A DNA stretch of 64,000 bases from Microcaldota archaeon (GCA_016194335.1 JACQBR010000011.1:1-64000); one strand, 5' to 3'. Shown: positions 1 through 10,366, counted from the stretch's first letter. Notes: generated from the letters alone by a model not told the origin. Numbers and translations are program-made.

Positions 1-1
1 A

Positions 2-1060
2 GAAATTAATTCAGCTGGAAAAATCCTCATCAAAGTGAGCCATTCCGAAGAAGAAAAAGCATGGGCCGAAGGCGTTTTAGATAACTGGCGAGCTGACCAT
101 GCCTATCCAATGCATATTTTTCAAATGACCTTAAGAAATTACGCGAAAGGAATTGACCCTAATGCTCTCATTACTCAACGCCTTAAGCGTGAACCAGCCA
201 TTAAAAAGAAACTTACGCATAGTTATCATGGTCATGCGCCCTCAATGCAATTATTCCAAATGCAAGACATTGGGGGATGCAGGGCGGTTTTATCAAATCT
301 TAGTCAGGTTAATAGGCTGGTTAATGAAAAATACATACGAGGACACTTAAAGCATAAATTAACACAAACCTCTCCGAGAAACTATATTCAGCAGCCTAAT
401 GCAGAAACAGGATACCGGAGCATTCACTTAATTTATAGTTTTCATTCTCCTGATTCTGGTAAAAGTAAATATAATGGATTATTAACTGAAATTCAAATCA
501 GAACTAAATTACAACACATTTGGGCAACCGCAGTTGAAACGGCAGGTTTTTTCACTAGTCAAGCCCTAAAATCAAACGAAGGCCAGAAAGAGTGGATAGA
601 TTTTTTCCGCCTTGTTAGCGCAGCTTTTGCAAAAATAGAAAATACAGCTCCAATTCCAAACACGCCTACAAGTAAACTTGAGTTGTTTTCACAGATAAAA
701 AAAGCCGAATCAAAACTAAAGGTTATTGAAGAACTTACGAGTTGGTCGGACGCAATAAGGTCATTTGATAAGGAAGTTAAGGATATTCGTGGTTTTAGGT
801 ATTATTTGCTTGAATTAGATATTAAGGGAAAGAGATTAACAGTTGCAGGTTATTCGGACGAACAAAAGGCAGTTGCCCAATATGATAAAGCCGAGAAAAG
901 GGGTCAAGAAAATTATGATGTTGTTTTAGTTGGCGCTGACGCAAGCGCTGACTTAAAAAAAGGCTACCCGAACTATTATGCGGATACGCATGAGTTCGTC
1001 AAACAATTAAGTGATATTATTTCAAAACACCCTAATGGCCGGCCTGATGGTATCGTATGA
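2..1060 (+). CDS. RelA/SpoT-domain (p)ppGpp synthetase-like protein, 5' end truncated by window edge
   Basis: ORF 35..1060; the same frame is open to base 2 (EINSAGKILIKVSHSEEE...WRADHAYP), so the start probably lies upstream. Motifs DIGGCRAV, TGYRSIHLIY, EIQIRTKLQHIWA fit RelA_SpoT nucleotidyltransferases. Confidence 0.85.
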   Translation, partial: EINSAGKILIKVSHSEEEKAWAEGVLDNWRADHAYPMHIFQMTLRNYAKGIDPNALITQRLKREPAIKKKLTHSYHGHAPSMQLFQMQDIGGCRAVLSNLSQVNRLVNEKYIRGHLKHKLTQTSPRNYIQQPNAETGYRSIHLIYSFHSPDSGKSKYNGLLTEIQIRTKLQHIWATAVETAGFFTSQALKSNEGQKEWIDFFRLVSAAFAKIENTAPIPNTPTSKLELFSQIKKAESKLKVIEELTSWSDAIRSFDKEVKDIRGFRYYLLELDIKGKRLTVAGYSDEQKAVAQYDKAEKRGQENYDVVLVGADASADLKKGYPNYYADTHEFVKQLSDIISKHPNGRPDGIV

Positions 1061-1440
1061 CTTTAGGAACAGTTTTTCGACTTTAAGAACAAAAAAAACT
1101 TAAACTACAAAGCTCCTTTTTCCGCAACCATTATTAACAACTGCAATCAATCTCATTGTGAAGCAATTATGTCAAAGCAGGATTTTTCGCAAAGCAATGC
1201 GCTCTTTTCCAGCTTTAGCTTCGACTATTTTTATTGGCAGGAATAAACGCCCCATGGTCCTGATTTTCCCGTGAGGCTTTCGCTCCCCCGGGTTGGCGGC
1301 TTTGGGGTGCGAAGGGTTTTTTGAAAAAGAGCCTAGGCCATGTCTTGCCTCTCCACTTTTTTTCAAACACCACCGATTTGGGCTTTTTGCATCCCCCCCG
1401 GCTTGGCCGGAATTTAAAACGCAAAAAGAGAGTGGTTGAA

Positions 1441-2460
1441 ATGATGACAGTCCTGTTAAGGAATGCCGATGAAAAGAGCATCTCGCGGCTGAGCGGAAGC
1501 CTTGGAAAAAAGGGCTTGAAAATCGTGGGAATGGAAAAAATGGGAAAGACCCACGCACTGATTGAGACTGGCGCAATTTCCATTGCTACCCAACCGCAAG
1601 ACGTGGAGCTGGCTGCCGAGCCTAAATGCAGCAAGCAATTCAGGCTTGCATCGCGCGAAATGAGTTTGGGCGACACTGTTGTGAAGCTCAATGGCGGGGT
1701 CGAGGTCGGGGGTAGGCAGCTCGCGCTGATTGCCGGCCCATGCAGCGTGGAGAGCGAGGAACAGCTTCTGCAGACCGCAATCGAAGTGCAGAAAGCTGGG
1801 GCGCAAATCCTTCGCGGAAGCGTGTTCAAGCCCCGCACTTCGCCGTACGATTTCCAGGGGCTGGGGGTAGAGGGGCTATCCATACTCGAGTCAATAAGGG
1901 AGGAGACCGGGATGCTTATTGAAACCGAGGTGATGGAGCCTTCGCACGTCAAGCTCGTCGAGCCGTTCGTGGACATGTTGAGAATCGGGTCGCGCAACAT
2001 GCAGAACTTCGAGCTGCTGCGGGAGGCGGGAAGGAGCGAGAAGCCCGTCATCCTCAAACGGGGCCTTTCGGCAACGGTGAATGAGTTTCTCCTCGCCGCG
2101 GAGTACATCCTTAGCGAAGGCAACCCCAACGTCATTCTCTGCGAGAGAGGGATTCGCACATTCATGACCGAGACGAGAAACACCCTTGACCTCAACTGCG
2201 TGCCGCTCATCAAGGCATTAAGCCACCTTCCGGTCATCGTCGACCCGTCGCACGGGACTGGAAAGGCAGACTTGGTGCTTCCCATGAGCAAGGCGGGAAT
2301 TGCGGTTGGTGCGGACGGGCTGATGATTGAGGTGCACCCCAACCCCAAAGCGGCGCTTAGCGACAACGCCCAGCAGCTTACTCCATCCCAGTTTGCAGAC
2401 TTGGTGAAGAAATGCGTCCCAGTTGCGAATGCGGTGGGAAGGACGATGCGATCGGAATGA
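1441..2460 (+). CDS. aroF: 3-deoxy-7-phosphoheptulonate synthase (type I-beta AroF)
   Basis: IAGPCSVES, LRGSVFKPRTSPYDFQGLG, ILKRGLSATVNEFL, VIVDPSHGTGK motifs; ATG at 1441 preferred over the ORF-track start at 1321. Confidence 0.93.
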   Translation: MMTVLLRNADEKSISRLSGSLGKKGLKIVGMEKMGKTHALIETGAISIATQPQDVELAAEPKCSKQFRLASREMSLGDTVVKLNGGVEVGGRQLALIAGPCSVESEEQLLQTAIEVQKAGAQILRGSVFKPRTSPYDFQGLGVEGLSILESIREETGMLIETEVMEPSHVKLVEPFVDMLRIGSRNMQNFELLREAGRSEKPVILKRGLSATVNEFLLAAEYILSEGNPNVILCERGIRTFMTETRNTLDLNCVPLIKALSHLPVIVDPSHGTGKADLVLPMSKAGIAVGADGLMIEVHPNPKAALSDNAQQLTPSQFADLVKKCVPVANAVGRTMRSE

Positions 2461-3593
2461 TGGAGGCAATGGTTCATACTACGCAAAAAGCGCAGCGAAT
2501 GATTGTGCACACCAAAAGCGCCCACCACCTCTGCACCGTAATTGTTGGAGGGAATGTTGAGCAGGCCGCAGGGTTAGCCAAAGGCATGGCCGCAAGCAAG
2601 GCCGCAGCGGTGTGTTGCCAAAATACTCTTCCTATCGCACGGCGAATAGAGGCGGCAGCCACGGGCGGGGGGCTGGACTGCACGGTAATAGCAATGGACG
2701 ACGGGGAGGAGAACAAGACTCTCGCAACCGTGGAGAATCTCTTCAACGAATTCCAGAAGGCGGGTTTGGACCGCGATGCGGTGGTAATTGCGGTGGGGGG
2801 CGGGGTCGTAGGCGACGTTGCAGGTTTTGTAGCATCGGCATTCCTGCGGGGAGTGAGGCTGATTCACGTTCCCACCACGCTCCTTGCTATGGTGGACAGC
2901 TCGATTGGCGGAAAAACCGGAGTGAACCTTGAAGGAGGGAAGAACTTGATTGGGGCGTTTTACCAGCCTCATGCAGTGGTGATCGACTTCTCCACGCTCC
3001 AGACGCTTCCGCCTCAAGAAGTGCGGCAGGGGTTTGCGGAAATCGCAAAGGCAGCATGCATCGCAAGCCCCGCATTGTTTGCAAAGCTGGAACAGAATGC
3101 AACCGCAATGGTTTCGCTCGAGCCGTCCGTTCTTGAGGAAGTTGTGAAACAGGCGGTTGAAATCAAGGCGGGCATCATTTCGCAGGACGAGAGGGAATCG
3201 CGAATTCCACATGCCGCGTCAAGAATGTTCCTCAACTTCGGCCATTCCATAGGCCACGGGTTGGAGAAAGCGTCGAAATTCTCAATAAGGCACGGCGATG
3301 CGGTGAGCATCGGGATGGCGGGGGAGTGCGGCATTGCGGTGAGGCTGGGAATCCTCGAGCAAAGCGATGCGGAAAGGATTGAAAGGCTGCTTTCCTCACT
3401 CGGCCTGCCCACGAGTGCGCCTGGAGTGGATGCAAATAGCGTGCTGAATGCGATGGAATACGACAAGAAGAACAGGGGTGGCGGGCTTGTGATGGCGCTT
3501 CCAAGCGCGATTGGCAGCCCCACGATAGTGCAGGGAGTGCCGAGGGAGGACGCGCTTGACGAGATAATGAAATTGGCGAAGGGCGGGGACTGA
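2457..3593 (+). CDS. aroB: 3-dehydroquinate synthase
   Basis: AVGGGVVGDVAGFVASAFLRGVRLIHVPTTLLAMVDSSIGGKTGVN; LNFGHSIGHGLE; ATG overlaps the aroF stop. Confidence 0.95.
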   Translation: MMEAMVHTTQKAQRMIVHTKSAHHLCTVIVGGNVEQAAGLAKGMAASKAAAVCCQNTLPIARRIEAAATGGGLDCTVIAMDDGEENKTLATVENLFNEFQKAGLDRDAVVIAVGGGVVGDVAGFVASAFLRGVRLIHVPTTLLAMVDSSIGGKTGVNLEGGKNLIGAFYQPHAVVIDFSTLQTLPPQEVRQGFAEIAKAACIASPALFAKLEQNATAMVSLEPSVLEEVVKQAVEIKAGIISQDERESRIPHAASRMFLNFGHSIGHGLEKASKFSIRHGDAVSIGMAGECGIAVRLGILEQSDAERIERLLSSLGLPTSAPGVDANSVLNAMEYDKKNRGGGLVMALPSAIGSPTIVQGVPREDALDEIMKLAKGGD

Positions 3594-3595
3594 AG

Positions 3596-4786
3596 ATGAA
3601 CATCGCGCTGGTGGGAATGATGGGAAGCGGAAAAAGCCGCGTGGGAAAGGAAATCGCCCATAGTCTCGGCTTTGGATTCGCGGACACCGACAGGATGGTG
3701 GAGGAACTTGAAGGCGAGGGGATTGCGCAGATTTTCCAACGGTCGGGAGAGGAAGGGTTCAGGATAAGCGAGTCGGCAATGGTTGGGCAGGCAGCTGGTT
3801 TGGAGGACACGGTAATCGCGTGCGGCGGAGGGGCGGTAGAGAACGATGAGAACATGCGGATCCTTCTCGAAAACTGCATCGTGTTCCACCTTTCATGCAC
3901 TCCCGCACTCGCGGCCCAGAGGGTGGAAAAAGATTCGGTCCGCCCGCTCCTCGCGGGTAAGGGCGCGGTCGGGGTGCTTACGCAGCTGCTTGAAAGGAGG
4001 GAAGCGAATTACAAGCGGGCGCACTTCAAGGTGGATGCAAATGAGGATGTGAAGAAAACCATGGGTGAAGTGAAGAGAATTCTTTCGCGCGAGGTGGAGT
4101 TGTGCGCGGTGGTGACTGCAAGGGGGGCGAAAGCGGCCAAGGGGCAGGTCGCTCAGGCTGCGAGGGAAGGTGCCAAGATGGTGGAGTTGAGGCTCGACCT
4201 CACCGGATGCAGCGCCGCGGAGGCGGGGGAACTCGCGTCGGAATGCAGGCGGTTGAGGCTGCAATCAATCGCCACTTGCAGGGAAGGGAATGAGGGGGGA
4301 AAATTTGAGGGGAGTACGCAGGAGAAAATAGAGCTGCTGGCAGGTGCAGCATCAAACGGAGCGTCGTTTATCGACTGCGAAATCGCCCAAAAGGATGCGG
4401 TTGCAAAGGCGGGGGAAATTGCGAGGGCAAACCGATGCAAGCTCATCGCATCCATGCACGAGATGGAAGGGACTCCTGATGCGAAAATGGTGGAGAGCAT
4501 AATGCATGAGCAGATGAAGGTTGCCGACGTTGGGAAAATCGCATGCAACGTCGAAAAAGAGGGATGTGGAGCGCTGATGCGCGCGCTTGGCAAGGCAAGC
4601 GAAATGAAATTTCCGCTGATAGCATCACCAATGGGGCATGATAGCATCGCGGCAAGGGTCGCGTGCGGCCTTGCGGGGTCGCGCTTCGTATTCGGTTTTG
4701 TGGGCATGCCTTCGTTGGAGGGGCAACCTAGCTTTCGCGAGCTCAAGTCGGTAAAGGAGAAATTCGCGGCGTTGGAAAGTGATTGA
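3596..4786 (+). CDS. aroK-aroD: Fusion: bacterial-type shikimate kinase (AroK) + type I 3-dehydroquinate dehydratase (AroD)
   Basis: N-term GMMGSGKSRVGKEIAHSLGFGFADTD P-loop kinase with GGGAVE; C-term ELRLDL, ATCREGNEGG, FIDCEI, IASMHEM type I DHQase motifs. Confidence 0.9.
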   Translation: MNIALVGMMGSGKSRVGKEIAHSLGFGFADTDRMVEELEGEGIAQIFQRSGEEGFRISESAMVGQAAGLEDTVIACGGGAVENDENMRILLENCIVFHLSCTPALAAQRVEKDSVRPLLAGKGAVGVLTQLLERREANYKRAHFKVDANEDVKKTMGEVKRILSREVELCAVVTARGAKAAKGQVAQAAREGAKMVELRLDLTGCSAAEAGELASECRRLRLQSIATCREGNEGGKFEGSTQEKIELLAGAASNGASFIDCEIAQKDAVAKAGEIARANRCKLIASMHEMEGTPDAKMVESIMHEQMKVADVGKIACNVEKEGCGALMRALGKASEMKFPLIASPMGHDSIAARVACGLAGSRFVFGFVGMPSLEGQPSFRELKSVKEKFAALESD

Positions 4787-5687
4787 AATGGAAGGCCCCT
4801 CATCTTCCGCAAAAGTGTTCGCAATCATTGGTGACCCCGTGTCCCACTCCGCAAGCCCGGCTATGCACAACGCTGCGTTCAGGGCGTTGGGGATGGATGC
4901 CGTTTACTGCGCGTTTCGCGTGAAAAAAGAATCGCTCCCGCACGCACTGGATGGAATGAGGGCGCTTGGAATCGCAGGAATGAACGTCACAGCGCCACAC
5001 AAGCAGGATGCGATGCGGCTGGTTGATGAGGTTGACGAGATGGCCTGCAAGGCAGGAGCGGTGAATACCATAGTTTCGCAGGGTAGGAAGCTGAAGGGGT
5101 TCAATACCGATGTGGCGGGATGCGCCCGAGCTTTGCAAATGCTTATGGGACGAGAGAATATGGCGGGACTCGAAGTCATAGTTCTTGGCGCAGGCGGCGC
5201 GGCGAGGGCGGCACTCGTTGCTTTTGGCAATGGAAACCGAATTTCAATCGTGAGCAGGGACGTGCAGAAGGCGATTGACGCGATGCGCGAGCTGGGACTC
5301 TCAAGATTCAAGGCAATAGGTTGGGATGGGATTGCAAATGCCGTAGAGCATGCCGACTTGCTGGTAAATGCCACTCCGGTGGGCCTTGCCGAGGGGGAGA
5401 GTCCCATTGAAGCGTCGCTTCTTTCACCCCATACGCGCGTGCTTGACCTGGTCTACACGAGAGGCGGGACTAAATTGGTCAGAGACGCCAAGGCGCTGGG
5501 AATCAATGCGGTTGATGGGAAGGAAATGCTCCTTCAGCAGGCTTTCGAGTCGTTTGGACTCTTCACGGGAATGGAAGCGCCACGGGAGGAGATGAACAAT
5601 GCGCTTGAAGAGTGGAGCAGGGACAAGCACCAACCCCTAGATGAAGAAAAGAAAACGGGAAATCTCTGGAAAGAAAATGAAAAATGA
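4779..5687 (+). CDS. aroE: Shikimate dehydrogenase
   Basis: IGDPVSHSASPAMHNAAF, MNVTAPHKQDAM, GFNTDVAG, VLGAGGAARAAL motifs. Confidence 0.95.
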   Translation: MIEMEGPSSSAKVFAIIGDPVSHSASPAMHNAAFRALGMDAVYCAFRVKKESLPHALDGMRALGIAGMNVTAPHKQDAMRLVDEVDEMACKAGAVNTIVSQGRKLKGFNTDVAGCARALQMLMGRENMAGLEVIVLGAGGAARAALVAFGNGNRISIVSRDVQKAIDAMRELGLSRFKAIGWDGIANAVEHADLLVNATPVGLAEGESPIEASLLSPHTRVLDLVYTRGGTKLVRDAKALGINAVDGKEMLLQQAFESFGLFTGMEAPREEMNNALEEWSRDKHQPLDEEKKTGNLWKENEK

Positions 5688-5743
5688 CGCAAGGCCGAAT
5701 GAAGGCCAGTGAAGTGGATGCAGTCTAGGAGTTGAGTTTGAAG

Positions 5744-6853
5744 ATGAATCCGTTCGAGTTCGGTGAGAAATTCCGCATTGAAGTAAGCGGCTCAAGCCAC
5801 GGCCCCAGCGTGGGCGTGAGGATTGGCGGATGCCCTGCAGGAATTGAGGTTAACGAGAGTGGCATCCAGCTGCAGCTTGACCACCGCAAGCCGGGCCAGA
5901 GCCTGCTTACCACCCAAAGGGTGGAGGAAGACAAGGTCGTAATCGAATCGGGGATTGAAAATGGCGCAACTACGGGAGGGGAAATCTCGATGCACGTGAA
6001 AAACAAGAACGTAATTGCGGCGCATTACTCCTCGATGCAGAATACCCCGCGTCCGGGACATGCGGACTTTCCCGCAAAGGTCAAATACGGCCCAACGGAC
6101 TTGAGCGGCGGGGGATTCTTCTCGGGAAGGATGACTGCGGCGTTCGTGATGGCGGGTGCAGTTGCGAGGAAAATCATTGGGAAAAGTGGGATTGAAACGA
6201 TGGCGTTCGCAAGGCAAATCGGCAGCGTGAGTGTGCAGCGCGACGTTAGCGAAAGCGAGATTAGGCAAAATACATACTCCAACCCCGTGCACACCGCAGC
6301 TGCCGAATCGGTGGAGAAGATGGTTACTGAAGTCGAGTCTGCGCGGCGCGATGGAGATTCGGTGGGCGGGGTGATTGAATGCCGGATCCTAGGCGTGCCC
6401 GCGGGAAGGGGAGAGCCCATGTTCCGCTCGATTGAGAGCGTCGTTTCGCAGGCAATGTTCGCCATTCCTGCAGTGAAGGGGATGGAATTCGGCTCGGGAT
6501 TCGCAGGCTCCACCCTGCGCGGCTCACAAAACAACGACGGGTACGCACTTGAGGACGGAAAGGTAGTGACTACCACGAACAACTGCGGCGGGATACTGGG
6601 AGGTTTGAGCACCGGCATGCCCATAATCTTCAGGGTGGCAATCAAGCCCACATCCAGCATATACACGCCGCAGCATACTGTGGATTTGCAGACGATGAAA
6701 CCGGCGATGCTTTCGATTAAAGGGCGCCACGACCCCTGCATCGCAATCAGGGCGGTGCCGGTTGTCGAAAACCTTGCCGCGGTTTGCATTGCGGACATGA
6801 TGCTGCTCGAGGATGAGGGGGAAAAAAAGATTGGGGGAAAGAAATGGGAATGA
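5744..6853 (+). CDS. aroC: Chorismate synthase
   Basis: SGSSHGPSVGVRIGGCPAGI, TPRPGHADFPAKVKYG, LSGGGFFSGRMTAA; ATG at 5744. Confidence 0.94.
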   Translation: MNPFEFGEKFRIEVSGSSHGPSVGVRIGGCPAGIEVNESGIQLQLDHRKPGQSLLTTQRVEEDKVVIESGIENGATTGGEISMHVKNKNVIAAHYSSMQNTPRPGHADFPAKVKYGPTDLSGGGFFSGRMTAAFVMAGAVARKIIGKSGIETMAFARQIGSVSVQRDVSESEIRQNTYSNPVHTAAAESVEKMVTEVESARRDGDSVGGVIECRILGVPAGRGEPMFRSIESVVSQAMFAIPAVKGMEFGSGFAGSTLRGSQNNDGYALEDGKVVTTTNNCGGILGGLSTGMPIIFRVAIKPTSSIYTPQHTVDLQTMKPAMLSIKGRHDPCIAIRAVPVVENLAAVCIADMMLLEDEGEKKIGGKKWE

Positions 6854-6928
6854 AGACAGAGAACGAATGCAGGAAAAATGGGAAAAAAGGGCGGATGAAC
6901 GGAATTGGAAGGGGGCGTGAACCTGGGA

Positions 6929-8092
6929 ATGAACGGACGCATTGAAACTTTGAGAAAAGGGATTGACGGGATTGACGCGCAGATAGTGGCGATGCTTAGC
7001 CGCAGGCTTGAGGCAGCAATGCTTATCGGCAGGGAAAAACGGATTGATGGAATCCCGCTGCGCGACGTGGAAAGGGAGAATGAAGTGTTGGAATCCGCGG
7101 GGAAAAGCGCTGCGAGGCAGGGGGCGATTAGTTCAGGAGCGGTGGAGGGAATATTCGGCAATCTCATTGAAGAATCGGCACGCGCACAGGAGAAAAGCTG
7201 CATTGCAGTCGCTTTCCAAGGCGAGAGGGGCGCGTTTAGCGAACAGGCGGCACGAGCAACTTTTAAGAATTGCGTGCCTCTTGCGTTCCGCACCTTTACC
7301 GAGGCGTTTGCCGCAGTGGAGAATGGCGATGCCGACGTGGCGCTCCTTCCGGTTGAGAATTCCACGGAAGGCCCTGTGGGGGAGGTGCACGACCTTCTTG
7401 CGCAAAAAAATCTCGCCGCAATAGGCGAGGCGCTGCTTCGCGTGAAGCACTGCCTGGTCGCAATGCCCGGAACGGAATTGAACGGGATTACGGAAGTGTA
7501 CTCCCACCCGCAGGCGCTGGGGCAGTGCTCGGGATTCTTGAAAAAAGAATTGCCCCATGCGAGGACCGTGCCTTTTTACGACACTGCCGGAGCGGCGAGG
7601 ATGATTGCAGCGCAGGAGATGGAAGGCGCTGCGGCAATTGCAAGCGAAGGGTCGGCAGTTGCGTACGGCCTTGAAATTTTGCGGAAGGGGATTGAAGACA
7701 GCGAAAGCAACACAACGCGGTTTCTGGCATTGAGAAAAGGCACGGGAAAAACGCAGATGGAAATGGGAACGGCGTTGAAAACCACTGACGGTAAGGAAGC
7801 GCCCCAGAAAACGGAGGACCGATTGAAAACGTCGATAATCTTTTCCGCTTCCCACACGCCGTCTTCACTTTCGCATGCGCTCGAGCCGTTTGCGAAAAGG
7901 TCCCTCAACCTCACGCGAATAGAGTCGCGCCCGTCGAGGCGCACGCCGTGGGAATACGTCTTCTTCCTCGATTTCGAGGGAACGTCGCAGGAGGGGGCGG
8001 GAAGGGAAGCGATTGAGGAAATGAAGCGCATCTGCCGGTGGCTCAATGTGCTCGGGACATACCCCAAGTCAAGAACGGTAATTGGAGAATGA
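6929..8092 (+). CDS. pheA: Bifunctional chorismate mutase / prephenate dehydratase with ACT domain
   Basis: N-term AroQ helix (IDGIDAQIVAMLSRRLEAAMLIGREK), prephenate dehydratase FQGERGAFSEQAA and PVENSTEGPVGEV, C-term ACT with ESRPSRRTPWEYVFFLDFEG. Confidence 0.94.
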   Translation: MNGRIETLRKGIDGIDAQIVAMLSRRLEAAMLIGREKRIDGIPLRDVERENEVLESAGKSAARQGAISSGAVEGIFGNLIEESARAQEKSCIAVAFQGERGAFSEQAARATFKNCVPLAFRTFTEAFAAVENGDADVALLPVENSTEGPVGEVHDLLAQKNLAAIGEALLRVKHCLVAMPGTELNGITEVYSHPQALGQCSGFLKKELPHARTVPFYDTAGAARMIAAQEMEGAAAIASEGSAVAYGLEILRKGIEDSESNTTRFLALRKGTGKTQMEMGTALKTTDGKEAPQKTEDRLKTSIIFSASHTPSSLSHALEPFAKRSLNLTRIESRPSRRTPWEYVFFLDFEGTSQEGAGREAIEEMKRICRWLNVLGTYPKSRTVIGE

Positions 8093-8112
8093 AGGGAGAG
8101 GAGACATTCAGC

Positions 8113-8835
8113 ATGAAAATAGGCATAATCGGATTCGGCGCGCTGGGAAAGATTGCGGCAAAACACCTCAACAAGAAATTTGAAGTCGCGGTGAATGACT
8201 CCAGGCCTGACGCTGCGCAAGAGGCTGCCGAAGCGGGAGTAGAGTTTGTCAGCCTTGGCGATGCATGCAAAAGTGACGTCGTGCTTCTCTGCGTTCCTTC
8301 CTCTGCGATGGAAACCGTGCTCCTCCAAATTGCACAGCTGGTAAAGCCGGGGGCGCTTGTAGTGGACGCATGCTCGGTCAAAGTCCTTCCATGCAGGCTG
8401 ATGGAAAGAATCCTGCCTTCCGAGGTGGAAGTGATTGGGGCCCATCCCCTTTTCGGGCCGCAAAGCGCATCAGAAGGTCTTGATGGACTTCGGGTGGTGC
8501 TCTGCGCGGTAAGAACTACGCGTTTGGAAGAGGTGAAGAATTCGCTTTTGGCAATCGGGCTGCAGCCATTGGTGATGAGTGCGGAAGAGCACGACCGGGA
8601 AATGGCGCGAACGCAGGCAATCGCTCACTTCGCGCTGAAAGCAATGGCCAGAATCATTCCCGAAAAACCCGCCGTGCGATTGAGGAGCGTGCAGAAAATT
8701 CTTGAGGCGATCGGAATGGTGAATGACGACTCTCTCGACCTGTTCAACGACATGCAGAATCTCAACCTATTTGCGAAAACCGAGAGAAAACGGTTTCTTA
8801 GAGAGCTTGGAAAAATCGAGAGTGAATTGGAATGA
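8113..8835 (+). CDS. tyrA: Prephenate dehydrogenase
   Basis: Rossmann GIIGFGALG, IGAHPLFGPQSA, AEEHDREMARTQAIAHF; operonic with pheA and aroA. Confidence 0.85.
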   Translation: MKIGIIGFGALGKIAAKHLNKKFEVAVNDSRPDAAQEAAEAGVEFVSLGDACKSDVVLLCVPSSAMETVLLQIAQLVKPGALVVDACSVKVLPCRLMERILPSEVEVIGAHPLFGPQSASEGLDGLRVVLCAVRTTRLEEVKNSLLAIGLQPLVMSAEEHDREMARTQAIAHFALKAMARIIPEKPAVRLRSVQKILEAIGMVNDDSLDLFNDMQNLNLFAKTERKRFLRELGKIESELE

Positions 8836-10112
8836 AGGATATCGCCCCTCTAGCTCACGGCCTTGACGCTACCATTGTGGCACCGCCAAGCAAGGCGCAC
8901 ACCCTCCGCGCCATTTTCATCTCTGCGCTTGCCTCAGGAATAAGCAGGATTGCAAAACCCCTGTACGCCCAGGACCAGCTGGTTGCAATCGAGGCAATGA
9001 GGAAATTCGGCGCGGTAATGGAACTGGAGGATTCATCCCTGACGGTGGAAGGCACGGGCAGGGAGATGGAAGTGCCTTCGCAAGTGCATGCGGGCAACTC
9101 AGGCGTTTCGATGCGGTTTCTCTGCCCGATTGCAGGTCTTGCTGGGAAGGGCGGGGAGAGAATATTGATTGACGGCAGCGGACGGATGAGGCAACGGCCG
9201 GTGGGGGACTTGCTTGAAGCGCTTGGGAAATTGGGGGGTGGCGCACGAAGCATACATGGCAACGGCTGCCCACCGGTGGAGATCATGGGCAGAAGTTTGC
9301 GGGGAGGAACCGCGGCAGTGGATTGCTCGAAAAGCTCGCAGTTCGCATCAGCATTGCTTTTGGCCCTTCCCCTCGCGCCCGAAAATTCCGAGTTGGAACT
9401 GGCTGGAAACTTGTCTTCGCGGCCTTACGTTGGAATCACGTTGGACATGGCTGAAAAATTCGGAGCGAAAATAGCAAGGGGGGACGATGGACGCGACTTT
9501 TCGATAGGAGGAGGGCAATCCTACTCCGGCCGCGACTTCGCAATAGAGGGCGACTACTCCTCGGCGGTATTCTTCTTCCAGGCTGCGGCAATCAGCGGAG
9601 GCCGCGTGAGGGTTGAAGGGCTGGTGGGAAATTCGTTGCAGGCAGACGCCCATGCGCTTCCGCTCCTAGAGAGGATGGGTTGCGAAGTCAAGCGCAATGG
9701 GCATTCCGTTGAAGTGACCGGGCCTGAAGAGCTTAAGCCACTGGATGCGGATTTGTCCGACTGTCCCGATGCTTCAGTTACTCTGGCAGTGGCATGCGCA
9801 TTCGCAGGAGGGAAAAGCAAGCTGCGCGGGCTTGAAAACCTGCGCCTCAAGGAAAGCGACAGGCTGCAGGTGCTAAGCGAAGGGTTGAATGCCATAGGCG
9901 CAATGACGGTAGTGACTCCCGACGGGCTTGAGATATCCGGGAACCGCAAGCGAATCCGAGGCGCGGCAATCAACCCGCACGACGACCACCGGATTGCCAT
10001 GGCATTCTCTATTGCAGGCCTTGCTGCTAAAGGGATGGCGATTGAAAACCCCGAGTGCGTCAAAAAAAGCTTTCCCAGTTTTTTTGAGGAAATGGAAAAA
10101 CTTCGCGGCTGA
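8832..10112 (+). CDS. aroA: 3-phosphoshikimate 1-carboxyvinyltransferase (EPSP synthase)
   Basis: PPSKAHTLRAIF, HAGNSGVSMRFL, ESDRLQVLSEGL, DDHRIAMAFSIAGLA motifs; ATG overlaps tyrA stop. Confidence 0.94.
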   Translation: MKDIAPLAHGLDATIVAPPSKAHTLRAIFISALASGISRIAKPLYAQDQLVAIEAMRKFGAVMELEDSSLTVEGTGREMEVPSQVHAGNSGVSMRFLCPIAGLAGKGGERILIDGSGRMRQRPVGDLLEALGKLGGGARSIHGNGCPPVEIMGRSLRGGTAAVDCSKSSQFASALLLALPLAPENSELELAGNLSSRPYVGITLDMAEKFGAKIARGDDGRDFSIGGGQSYSGRDFAIEGDYSSAVFFFQAAAISGGRVRVEGLVGNSLQADAHALPLLERMGCEVKRNGHSVEVTGPEELKPLDADLSDCPDASVTLAVACAFAGGKSKLRGLENLRLKESDRLQVLSEGLNAIGAMTVVTPDGLEISGNRKRIRGAAINPHDDHRIAMAFSIAGLAAKGMAIENPECVKKSFPSFFEEMEKLRG

Positions 10113-10366
10113 ACCCAGGCGGGGGGCATCCCGGCATCTTATTCATCCGCTTGCTCAAGGGGGGTGAAGGCATTTTCCCAACTGAATGATAGTGACTGCA
10201 CTCATGCTTAAATACTTGAATCGCCAACTGAATAAGCTCCGGCGGGGGCGCAGGGTTAGTGGTGGGGTAGGGTGCAAACATACCAGAAGTAGTATGGAAT
10301 CCGCCCAAAAATGATGCAAAGGTTAATATGGTAGTTTGGCATCATTAGTGTCGCAAAAAGCGAAAA

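Noticed and set aside
1215-2528. 437-aa minus-strand ORF
   Set aside because: Antisense to aroF/aroB start; Ser/Pro-rich shadow translation typical of GC-rich genes.
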